DNA from: Streptomyces sp. WM6378
Lineage (GTDB): Bacteria > Actinomycetota > Actinomycetes > Streptomycetales > Streptomycetaceae
Length of the DNA: 6,879 bases
Direction of reading: 5' to 3'
NCBI RefSeq assembly: GCF_001279695.1
Contig: NZ_LGDD01000068.1
Coordinates: forward strand, 1-6,879
This document shows, piece after piece, positions 1 through 5,752 of this stretch. Under the pieces are notes generated by a model. The model made no database searches. It was not told the DNA's origin and saw only the letters and a program-made list of their open reading frames with translations. The first letter of the stretch is position 1, and each line of letters starts with the position of its first letter. The translations under genes were made by a program, and so were the position numbers.

Positions 1-100
1 GTACAACGAGTACAAGACCCAGGACTCCGAGCACCTCCTGGAGACCACCGGCAAGGAGCTCCGCAAGCTCATGAGCTGGGTCCAGAACGACGAGGCGTAG
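1..100 (+). CDS. ilvC: Ketol-acid reductoisomerase, 3' end only (partial)
   Basis: Only the last 32 residues are present, read from base 2 to the TAG at 98-100. The tail contains SEHLLETTGKELRKLMSW, which matches the C-terminus of class I ketol-acid reductoisomerase (the family pattern is H-x-x-E-x-x-G-x-x-L-R-x-x-M-x-W). The enzyme is cytoplasmic and NADPH-dependent; it converts acetolactate to dihydroxyisovalerate in valine and isoleucine synthesis. In the streptomycetes I know, ilvC is usually followed by serA; here it is followed by a terminator and a convergent antibiotic operon. Valanimycin is built from valine and serine, so this may be a cluster-linked copy that boosts valine supply, but it could equally be the housekeeping gene at the cluster's edge. 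The family call is fairly secure; the role is inference. Confidence 0.8.
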   Translation, partial: YNEYKTQDSEHLLETTGKELRKLMSWVQNDEA

Positions 101-127
101 ACCAGAGGGGTGAGTAAGCCGTACGTC

Positions 128-158
128 AGCGGGGCCGGACACGCCGTCCGGCCCCGCT
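128..158 (+). terminator. Rho-independent-type terminator after ilvC
   Basis: A perfect 13-bp G/C-rich stem (128-140 pairs with 146-158) closes a 5-nt loop. It begins 27 bases after the ilvC stop. There is no U-tract, which is common for Streptomyces terminators. The symmetrical stem may also act on transcripts arriving from the right. Confidence 0.85.
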
Positions 159-207
159 CTCGCATGCCAACTCCGTTGATATTCACGGGAGTTACGTGAC
201 ATGGCCG

Positions 208-238
208 TGCCCCGGCACCGAAGCGCGGTGCCGGGGCA
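208..238 (-). terminator. Terminator of the vlmJKL-like operon
   Basis: A perfect 13-bp stem (208-220 with 226-238) closes a 5-nt loop, about 20 bases beyond the SerRS stop codon on the minus strand. Together with the hairpin at 128-158 it separates two convergent transcripts. Confidence 0.8.
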
Positions 239-258
239 TACGCATGCCGTCCGGACGG

Positions 259-1542
259 TCAGGGCAGGGGCGTGCCGTCCGCGGCGATGGTGCTGAAGCC
301 GGTGTACGGCGTCAGGACCTGCGGGACGGTGATCGAGCCGTCCTCGCGCTGGTTCTGTTCGAGCAGGGCCACGACCGTGCGGCCGATCGGCAGGCCGGAG
401 CCGTTGAGGGTGGCCGGGTGCTCCTTGCGGCCGTTGCGCTTCACGCGGATGCCGGCCCGGCGGGCCTGGAAGGTGCCGCAGTCGGAGACCGAGGAGATCT
501 CCCGGAAGCAGTCCTGGCTCGGCAGCCACACCTCCAGGTCGTAGGTGCGGCGCGCGGAGAAGCCGAGGTCTCCCGCGCGCAGGTCGATGACGCGGTAGTG
601 CAGGCCGAGCCGCCGCAGGCACTCTTCGGCATGACGGACCATCAGCTCCAGTTGGTCCGGCGCGTCCTCGACGAGGCACATCCGGACCATCTCGACCTTG
701 GCGAACTCGTGCAGCCGGATGAGCCCGCGGGTGTCCCGGCCGTACGAACCGGCCTCCGAGCGGTAGCAGGAGGTGTGCGCGGTCAGGCTCAGGGGCAGCT
801 CGCCCGCGTTCAGCGTCTCGTCGCGGTAGAGGTTGACGAGGGGCACCTCGGCGGTGGGGATGAGGAACAGCTCGCGGTCGGCGACCTGTGTGGCGAACAG
901 GTCGTCGGCGAACTTCGGCAGCTGCCCGGTCCCCGTCATGGTCTGCCGGGTGACGAGATGGGGCACGCTGTGCTCCACGTAGCCGTGCTCCCTGGTGTGC
1001 AGGTCGAGCAGGAACGACGCCAGGGCCCGCTCAAGGACCGCTCCGGCGCCGCGGAACACCGCGAAGCGGGAGCCGGACAGTTTGCCCGCCCGCGGCAGGT
1101 CGAGCAGGTTCGCATCGGTGGCCAGCGCGACGTGGTCGCGCGGGGCGAAGCCGAAGTGCGGGGCGCTTCCCCAGCGGCGTACCTCCACCACCGGATCCTC
1201 GGGGCCGCCGTCGGGCGCCTGGTCGCTGGGGAGGTTCGGGATGCGCAGCATCACGTCCTGGAGCGCGTCCTCGGCCGCCCGCTGATCCGCCTCGGCCGCT
1301 CGGATCCGCTCCTTCAACTCCCTTGCCGTGTCCACCAGTTCATCGGGCCGGCGGCCGCCGAGCGAGGACAGCTCCCGGGTGAGGTCGTTGAGCTTTCGGC
1401 GGAGCGCGTCACGCTCGCCGATGGCGCCGGCCCGGCCCGCCACCAGCTTGTCGAGCGCCTCGTGGTCCAGGCCGTATCCACGGCGCCGGAGCCGCCCGAC
1501 CGCCTCGGCGGCCGGCTCCAGCAAACTCTGCGCGTCGTGCAC
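259..1542 (-). CDS. vlmL: Seryl-tRNA synthetase, secondary-metabolism copy (VlmL-like)
   Basis: The 427-residue class II synthetase has near-normal length for bacterial SerRS. It forms seryl-AMP and then seryl-tRNA. Visible parts: an N-terminal helical coiled-coil arm (about residues 27-100), which in this family grips the long variable arm of tRNA-Ser; the serine-binding TAE triad (230-232) in IPTAEVPLVNLY; motif 2 with YRSEAG (260-265) and the ATP loop GRDTRGLIRLHEF; motif 3 with NGSGLPIGR (380-388). SerRS does not read the anticodon. The GTG start has an AGGAGGAG ribosome site directly upstream (1545-1552). It is the last gene of a three-gene operon, 33 bases after the MmgE/PrpD gene. In valanimycin synthesis VlmL supplies seryl-tRNA to the transferase VlmA, which is not in this window. 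Oddity: DCGTFQARR (354-362) has Thr where most bacterial SerRS have Asp or Asn. The SerRS call is very secure; the vlmL assignment rests on context. Confidence 0.93.
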   Translation of the reverse strand: MHDAQSLLEPAAEAVGRLRRRGYGLDHEALDKLVAGRAGAIGERDALRRKLNDLTRELSSLGGRRPDELVDTARELKERIRAAEADQRAAEDALQDVMLRIPNLPSDQAPDGGPEDPVVEVRRWGSAPHFGFAPRDHVALATDANLLDLPRAGKLSGSRFAVFRGAGAVLERALASFLLDLHTREHGYVEHSVPHLVTRQTMTGTGQLPKFADDLFATQVADRELFLIPTAEVPLVNLYRDETLNAGELPLSLTAHTSCYRSEAGSYGRDTRGLIRLHEFAKVEMVRMCLVEDAPDQLELMVRHAEECLRRLGLHYRVIDLRAGDLGFSARRTYDLEVWLPSQDCFREISSVSDCGTFQARRAGIRVKRNGRKEHPATLNGSGLPIGRTVVALLEQNQREDGSITVPQVLTPYTGFSTIAADGTPLP

Positions 1543-1575
1543 TTCTCCTCCTGGGGGATGCGGGCGTTGAAGGGA

Positions 1576-3087
1576 TCACAGGCCGACGGCCTGAACGAGG
1601 ACGCGGCGCAGTTGCTCCGGCTCCGCCCCGGCCAGCCGCGGCCAGAGGTCGGTGACGGCGGCGGGCCCGCCCGAGGAGCGGAACTTGGCAGCGATCAGGG
1701 CCTGGTGCCCGGCCCGCAGCTCCGGTCCGATGCCGCCGCGGGGAATCCGGTACTCACGGGTGAAGACCCGGCCGTCGCGCAGCACGACCCGTACCCGGGC
1801 CGGTGTCGGCTTGGCGGCCCGGGTGAAGTCCTCGGCGGGCGGGGCGGGCGGCGGGGCCAGGTCGACGAGGTCCCGGCCGCCGAACAGCTCAAGCCACCTG
1901 CGTCCCTCGGCGCCCGACTGGCGCAGCGCCTCGCCGAACGGGGCGTCCCCGGCCAGGAGTTCGCGGGTCATCTCCTCGTCGTGGACGAGCCGGACCTTCT
2001 CCGCCAGGCGCCACCGCTCGGAGGTTTCCACCAGCGGCGCGGAGAAGTCCTCGATGGCGAGGCCCCCGGTCAGCAGCGCGGTGGCCACCGGGTACGGAGT
2101 GGTGAGCACCAGGGCGCCGAGCGGGGTGCGGGGCCCGTCGAGATAGGACTGGGCCTTGCGGGCCGCGAAGAGGGTGTAGACCGAGCATTCCACGACCACC
2201 TCGGTCACGTCGTCGACGGCCCAACTGCCCATCTCCGTATGGAGATCGAGTGCGCAGTCGATGGCGGCGTCGATGCCGGGCCCGCCCGGGTGGAGCTTGA
2301 AGGAGAGGGTCTCGGTGTGCCAGCGCCGGCCGAGCCCCATGGTGACGGCATCGGGCAGCGGTACGGCGGCGAACTGGGCGAGGAAGCCGTCCGGGTGCTC
2401 GACGATGTCGTCCGCGCCGCGCAGCCCGCCCTCGGCGGCGTCGCACGCGTCCAGGCCCATCCGGACCGCGACGGGCACGTGCAGCATCCGGGCGTCGCTG
2501 TCGATGAAGCCCCGCATCAGCGTCCAGGGCGGCGCGCTGAGCGCCAGCGCCAGCGCGTCGCGCCACTGCCGCGCCGAGGCCCGCTCGCAGGCCAGGCGCC
2601 CGGCCACCGCGCCCACCAGATGCGTGTGCAGCGCCGTCTGGCCGCGGAACGGGCCGAGCGTGGCGGCGGCGGTGACGCGGGCCGCGCACTCGTCGGCCAG
2701 GATCACCGCCCGCAGCAGTTCGGCCCCCGAGAGCCCCAGGGCGTGGGCGTACGCGAGCGGGACACCCACGGTGGAGGGGCCCAAGTGTCCGGCGTACGCG
2801 GTGTCGTCGAGGTTGAGCCAGGCGCCCGCCCCGGCCAGCACCCGCGCCGACTGCGCGGTGTCTGCCTGGAAGGGGGCGCCCAGGGCGCGCGTCAGGCGCC
2901 GGCCGTCCTCCTGCGCCAGGCCCGTCCTGATGGCGGCGAGCTGCGACAGGAGATGGCTGGCGGCGAAGGAGACCACCCGCTCGGGCACGTCGGACAGTTC
3001 CAGAGCGCCGGCCCATTCGGCGAGCCGCCCCAGCTGACCGGCCTCGGGAACGACCGGCTCGGCCGCGGTCGCGACAGGTGCGGTCAT
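1576..3087 (-). CDS. vlmK: MmgE/PrpD-family dehydratase-like protein (VlmK-like)
   Basis: The 503-residue protein belongs to the MmgE/PrpD family (2-methylcitrate dehydratase, cis-aconitate decarboxylase). Family landmarks: LDDTAYAGHLGPSTVGVPLAYA (about 93-114) with a DD pair and H101, followed by GLSGAELLRAVILADECAARV; a GQTALHTHLVGAVAG helix (149-163) with two His; and FKLHPGGPGIDAAID (263-277), corresponding to the family K-x-x-P segment. No signal peptide or membrane segment is seen, so it is cytosolic. It starts at ATG 6 bases after the kinase stop, implying translational coupling, and precedes SerRS. In the valanimycin pathway, as I recall it, VlmJ phosphorylates valanimycin hydrate and VlmK eliminates the phosphate to form the final dehydroalanine-type double bond. 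That reaction is assigned here by family plus gene order. A different MmgE/PrpD elimination or isomerisation is the alternative. Confidence 0.85.
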   Translation of the reverse strand: MTAPVATAAEPVVPEAGQLGRLAEWAGALELSDVPERVVSFAASHLLSQLAAIRTGLAQEDGRRLTRALGAPFQADTAQSARVLAGAGAWLNLDDTAYAGHLGPSTVGVPLAYAHALGLSGAELLRAVILADECAARVTAAATLGPFRGQTALHTHLVGAVAGRLACERASARQWRDALALALSAPPWTLMRGFIDSDARMLHVPVAVRMGLDACDAAEGGLRGADDIVEHPDGFLAQFAAVPLPDAVTMGLGRRWHTETLSFKLHPGGPGIDAAIDCALDLHTEMGSWAVDDVTEVVVECSVYTLFAARKAQSYLDGPRTPLGALVLTTPYPVATALLTGGLAIEDFSAPLVETSERWRLAEKVRLVHDEEMTRELLAGDAPFGEALRQSGAEGRRWLELFGGRDLVDLAPPPAPPAEDFTRAAKPTPARVRVVLRDGRVFTREYRIPRGGIGPELRAGHQALIAAKFRSSGGPAAVTDLWPRLAGAEPEQLRRVLVQAVGL

Positions 3088-3093
3088 GGCGGC

Positions 3094-4056
3094 TCAGCCC
3101 CCGGTCCGCTGGTGCGAGGCGAGGACGTGCAGGGCCCGCGGCAGCACCTCGACGGTGATCGAGGACCGGTCGGTGGGGACCACCTCGCCGTCGTGCTCGA
3201 AGTGCAGCGGCAGACCGTCGAGCCGCTCCAGCGTGACGGACCGGCCGCGCGCATAGGTGGACCCGCCGGCTTCGAGGTGACGGCCGGAACGCATCAGCTC
3301 CAGTGCCGTCGTGGTCGGAATGCTGGGGTCGACGACACACACGTCCAGCAGCCCGTCGTCGCGTATCGACTTCGGCAGCATGTTCAGCACCCCGGCCCGG
3401 TAGCGGCCGCCGCCGACGTTGGCCACCACGATCTTGCCGGAGTGCACCACCGCCCCGTCGACCAGGACCCGGCCCTCGTAGGGCTGGTACGTCTCCAGGG
3501 CCTCGGCGATCGCCCGCTGGTAGCGGGGGCGTCCGGACACGGGCAGCGACAGGGCCCGTGCGGTCGCCTCGGCGAACAGGCCGGTGCTCAGGCCGAGTAC
3601 GACCATCCGGGAGAGCTCGGCGATCCACGCGAGGTCGATCAGCCGGCTCTCGGCGGCGCCGGTCAGCGCCGCGGTGAGCGCTTCGTGCCAGGGGGCGTCG
3701 TCCCAGAGCGAGCGGTAGTTGGAATTCGCCGTGCCGCCGGGCAGCACCACCAGCGGCGTGTGGTTGGAGGCGACCTCGACGAGACCCGTCACCACCTCGC
3801 GCAAGGTGCCGTCGCCACCGATCGACACGATCACGTCGGGGCGCGCCGGGCCGCGGAGCAGCTCGGCCACCACCTCGGTGGCGTGCCCCGGGCGGAGCGT
3901 CCGGACGATGTCGACCTCGTCGACATAATCCCGGCAGACCGTCGCGACCGACGCGAGATATTCTGCGGTGGTAGACCCTGCCTTTGGGTTCGCGACAATT
4001 GCCGCACGCTGATAGCGATGCCCGTGGGATCCGAACTCGTCCAAGGGGTTCTCCAC
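3094..4056 (-). CDS. vlmJ: Diacylglycerol-kinase-family small-molecule kinase (VlmJ-like)
   Basis: The 320-residue protein has the catalytic fold of the diacylglycerol/sphingosine kinase family. NPKAG lies at 23-27, the nucleotide-binding SIGGDGT at 78-84, LPGGTANSN at 105-113 and HDGE at 288-291 near the C-terminus. The usual LPxGTxNDFAR motif is altered to TANSNYRS, so the Asp after Asn is missing; this fits a non-lipid acceptor but is only suggestive. Family knowledge: VlmJ phosphorylates valanimycin hydrate using ATP, creating the leaving group removed by VlmK. It is the first gene of the operon. The GTG at 4056 is the first possible start after an in-frame stop and has no clear ribosome site. 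A TTG at 4044 is preceded by GGAG at good spacing and could be the true start. A SARP-type promoter lies upstream (4116-4158). Confidence 0.87.
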   Translation of the reverse strand: MENPLDEFGSHGHRYQRAAIVANPKAGSTTAEYLASVATVCRDYVDEVDIVRTLRPGHATEVVAELLRGPARPDVIVSIGGDGTLREVVTGLVEVASNHTPLVVLPGGTANSNYRSLWDDAPWHEALTAALTGAAESRLIDLAWIAELSRMVVLGLSTGLFAEATARALSLPVSGRPRYQRAIAEALETYQPYEGRVLVDGAVVHSGKIVVANVGGGRYRAGVLNMLPKSIRDDGLLDVCVVDPSIPTTTALELMRSGRHLEAGGSTYARGRSVTLERLDGLPLHFEHDGEVVPTDRSSITVEVLPRALHVLASHQRTGG

Positions 4057-4115
4057 CGTCCGTCACCAGTCCGTCAATGTCATTCATGCTGGGGCGCAAA
4101 AAGCCTGTGGAGTAC

Positions 4116-4158
4116 ACAGTGCTCGCCCCGCCTGATCCCCTTCTGACACGGTTCTGAC
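4116..4158 (-). promoter_or_regulatory. SARP-type promoter of the vlmJKL-like operon
   Basis: Read on the minus strand there are three heptamers, GTCAGAA (4158-4152), GTCAGAA (4147-4141) and ATCAGGC (4136-4130), each exactly 11 bp apart with 4-bp spacers. Eight bases beyond the last comes CACTGT (4121-4116) as the -10 element. Direct heptamers at 11-bp spacing with the last one 8 bp from the -10 are the known signature of SARP activators. The predicted transcript starts near 4109, giving a leader of about 50 nt before the kinase gene. The divergent SARP gene encodes the likely activator. Repeats and spacing are seen directly; binding is inferred. Confidence 0.8.
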
Positions 4159-4224
4159 CCGACGGCGACGCGTCGGCGCCCGCTCCAGTTGCCCGACGGT
4201 GCAACCATCCCCGCGCACCGGACT

Positions 4225-4255
4225 GATCTCAGCCGATTCCCGACGATCTCAGCCG
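4225..4255. repeat. 11-bp direct repeat GATCTCAGCCG, 20-bp period
   Basis: GATCTCAGCCG occurs at 4225-4235 and again, identical, at 4245-4255. The 20-bp period puts both copies on nearly the same face of the helix, as expected for a tandem protein-binding site between the divergent operons. The binding protein is unknown. Confidence 0.55.
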
Positions 4256-4475
4256 CCCGCCGAGACCGCTGTCCAGCGGGTTGGCGACCGCCCGTTCTGC
4301 TGCCCGAAGTGCCGTCGGGCACGAAAAAGACGACCGCAAATGAAATGCATACGAGCAGGTCAGAGGCGTCAACGCGGGCATTCCTACGGCAAATCATTCG
4401 TAAAGGCACTTGTAGGGGAGGTGGGGGAATATGGAACGATCCAGCGATAGGCGGCGTTCGGCCACAGGTCATGGG

Positions 4476-4506
4476 TTGGCTGGAATAAAAAACGCTGCGA
4501 TACGTT
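4476..4506 (+). promoter_or_regulatory. Possible promoter of the SARP gene with AdpA-like site
   Basis: TTGGCT (4476-4481) and TACGTT (4501-4506) are separated by 19 bases, a tolerable -35/-10 pair in an A/T-rich patch. TGGCTGGAAT (4477-4486) matches the AdpA consensus TGGCSNGWWY at 9 of 10 positions. If used, the SARP mRNA would have a leader of roughly 230 nt. This is a weak prediction. Confidence 0.25.
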
Positions 4507-4592
4507 TGAATCGACCGGGGGAAACGGGGGGAATTGGCGCACTGCGCACGAAGTCTCTTGTGCGAACGAAGATCCTTTCGAGGTCGTTCTCA

Positions 4593-4604
4593 GGCAGATC
4601 TGCC
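4593..4604. promoter_or_regulatory. 12-bp palindrome GGCAGATCTGCC
   Basis: This is a perfect inverted repeat without spacer, in the SARP leader about 140 bases before the start codon. It could be an operator for a dimeric repressor such as a TetR- or GntR-type regulator. No partner is visible in the window. Confidence 0.35.
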
Positions 4605-4709
4605 GAAACGGACTGAGCCCCGACAGCACGCGGCACTCTGCTGCCGCGCCGGGCCGGCCACAACCCCATCGCACCTATGGCGGCGGCACGATCTCTTCGA
4701 CTCGATTCG

Positions 4710-4721
4710 ACACACGTGTGT
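4710..4721. promoter_or_regulatory. 12-bp palindrome ACACACGTGTGT before the SARP start
   Basis: This perfect 12-bp inverted repeat ends 11 bases before the AAGG ribosome site of the SARP gene. It is preceded by two TTCGAC copies spaced 10 bp apart (4696-4701, 4706-4711). The position suits an operator or translation-level control of the activator. Confidence 0.4.
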
Positions 4722-4743
4722 TGGCCAATCCGAAGGTGGCGTG

Positions 4744-5571
4744 ATGCTCAAGTTCCAGCTGCTGGGAGCAATAGGGGCGAGTTCGGAGAGGGGTGAATTA
4801 CAGGTTTCCGGCACGCTGCAGAGCTCCCTCCTGGCAGCCCTTCTGGTAGCCGAGGGCAGCCCCGTGTCGAGGGACGCCCTGATCGACGAAATGTGGGGCA
4901 GCGAACCGCCGGACGCGGTCGAGAACGCCGTCCAGGCCCACGTCAGCCGACTGCGGCGCAAGCTCGCCGCACTCGAAGACGACCCGGACAGGTCCCGCCT
5001 GATCACCCAGCACGTCGGCTACCGCCTCGTCCTGGACGAGGGGTCCCTCGACGTGACCGTGTTCATGGAGGAGTACGAGCGAATAAAATCCACCGGCTCG
5101 TCCCCGGACGGGACGGCCAGGGAGATCCGGCACGTGCTGAAGATGTGGCGCGGCCCCATCTACGGCGGCACGGCCGTGGGCCAGTCCTGCCAGGCGGCCG
5201 CCGCCCGCTTCGAGGAGACCCGGCTCGCCCTCCTGGAGCTCCTCTTCGACTGCGACCTGGAGAACTTCGAACACCGGCGCATCATCCCGGAGTTGCAGAC
5301 CCTCCTGGTGGAACACCCCTACAACGAGCGCTTCCGGCAGCAGCTCATGGTCGCGCTGTACCGGTGCGGCCGGCAGACCGACGCGCTCAACGTCTACCGC
5401 GAGCTGCACGGCAAGCTCTCCGAGGAACTCGGCCTCTCCCCCTCGCCGGTGATGCGGGACTACGAGCGCGCGGTCCTCGAACAGGACCCCTGCCTGCACG
5501 TGAAGTCCACGGTGCAGCGGGGAGCCGCGTCGCACCGCGGGGAGCGGCACCTGATGCCCGCCGGCAGGTGA
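4744..5571 (+). CDS. vlmI: SARP-family pathway activator (VlmI-like)
   Basis: The 275-residue Streptomyces antibiotic regulatory protein has an OmpR-type winged-helix DNA-binding domain (about 1-97), including SRDALIDEMWGSEPPDAVENAV and HVSRLRRKL, with the wing at ITQHVGYRLVLDEG. A bacterial transcriptional activation domain follows (about 104-245), with FEETRLALLELLFD, EHPYNERFRQQLMVALYRCGRQTDAL and VYRELHGKLSEELGLSPSP. This is the small SARP form, without NB-ARC or TPR extensions. The ATG at 4744 is chosen because AAGG lies 7 bases upstream and the family fold starts at MLKFQLLG; a longer in-frame start at 4534 only adds non-homologous sequence. Codon 19 is TTA, needing the developmental tRNA BldA. 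It is divergent from the vlmJKL-like operon, whose promoter carries SARP heptamers, and is followed downstream by a second such promoter. It is the expected cluster activator. Confidence 0.93.
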   Translation: MLKFQLLGAIGASSERGELQVSGTLQSSLLAALLVAEGSPVSRDALIDEMWGSEPPDAVENAVQAHVSRLRRKLAALEDDPDRSRLITQHVGYRLVLDEGSLDVTVFMEEYERIKSTGSSPDGTAREIRHVLKMWRGPIYGGTAVGQSCQAAAARFEETRLALLELLFDCDLENFEHRRIIPELQTLLVEHPYNERFRQQLMVALYRCGRQTDALNVYRELHGKLSEELGLSPSPVMRDYERAVLEQDPCLHVKSTVQRGAASHRGERHLMPAGR

Positions 5572-5588
5572 GACACGGCGGCTGACGC

Positions 5589-5618
5589 ACGCCCGGCCGG
5601 GACCGACCGGCCGGGCGT
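5589..5618 (+). terminator. Terminator of the SARP gene
   Basis: A perfect 12-bp G/C-rich stem (5589-5600 with 5607-5618) closes a 6-nt loop, 17 bases after the SARP stop, followed by a T/G-rich stretch. It isolates the SARP transcript from the tRNA-like gene, which therefore needs its own promoter. Confidence 0.85.
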
Positions 5619-5669
5619 CGTCGTGTGTGCCCGCCCCGTCGAGAGTTGCCGAACTACGCGTGGGGCCAT

Positions 5670-5712
5670 GTCAGTTAGGCGTCAGGGATGGGTCAGGTGG
5701 GTCTGGCATCGT
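5670..5712 (+). promoter_or_regulatory. SARP-type promoter of the tRNA-like gene
   Basis: Three heptamers, GTCAGTT (5670-5676), GTCAGGG (5681-5687) and GTCAGGT (5692-5698), are spaced exactly 11 bp apart. Eight bases later comes CATCGT (5707-5712) as the -10 element. Heptamer core, period and 8-bp offset equal those of the kinase-operon promoter, whose -10 is CACTGT. Transcription should start near 5719, about 30 nt before the RNA's mature 5' end. Both promoters are thus predicted targets of the same SARP. Confidence 0.82.
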
Positions 5713-5752
5713 AGTTGTTGTGAACGGCGAGGGAGACCGGAGCCGGGATCAG

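Larger units (their letters stand above)
4159..4743. other. Long non-coding regulatory region upstream of the SARP gene
   Basis: This 585-base stretch has no convincing gene. Base composition is less G/C-rich than its neighbours, especially around 4320-4520. It contains an 11-bp direct repeat (4225-4235 and 4245-4255), a possible sigma-70-like promoter (4476-4506) overlapped by an AdpA-like sequence, a 12-bp palindrome at 4593-4604 and another at 4710-4721 just before the SARP ribosome site. It probably integrates several regulatory inputs to the SARP gene. A 61-codon reading frame at 4431-4616 has a good ribosome site but codon use unlike Streptomyces genes. Confidence 0.6.

Noticed and set aside
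196..4146. Very long plus-strand open frame of 1316 codons
   Set aside because: It lies opposite three well-recognised minus-strand genes; it is a high-GC shadow frame with no domain features.
1889..4204. Minus-strand frame of 771 codons
   Set aside because: Arg/Gly/Ala-rich shadow in another frame of the kinase and MmgE/PrpD genes.
4359..4374. GTCAGAG followed by GTCAACG as a SARP box for autoregulation
   Set aside because: The copies are 9 bp apart, not 11, and there is no third repeat.
4545..4564. Imperfect hairpin in the SARP leader
   Set aside because: Only 5 plus 3 pairs with a bulge; too weak to call.
4431..4616. 61-codon frame with a good ribosome site (GGGGAGG upstream of ATG)
   Set aside because: Third-position G/C is far below that of neighbouring genes and no family is recognised; it could be a leader peptide but is not supported.
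4534..4743. N-terminal extension of the SARP frame from 4534
   Set aside because: The extension has no SARP similarity, poor codon use and overlaps the palindromes; the ATG at 4744 has a ribosome site and begins the family fold.
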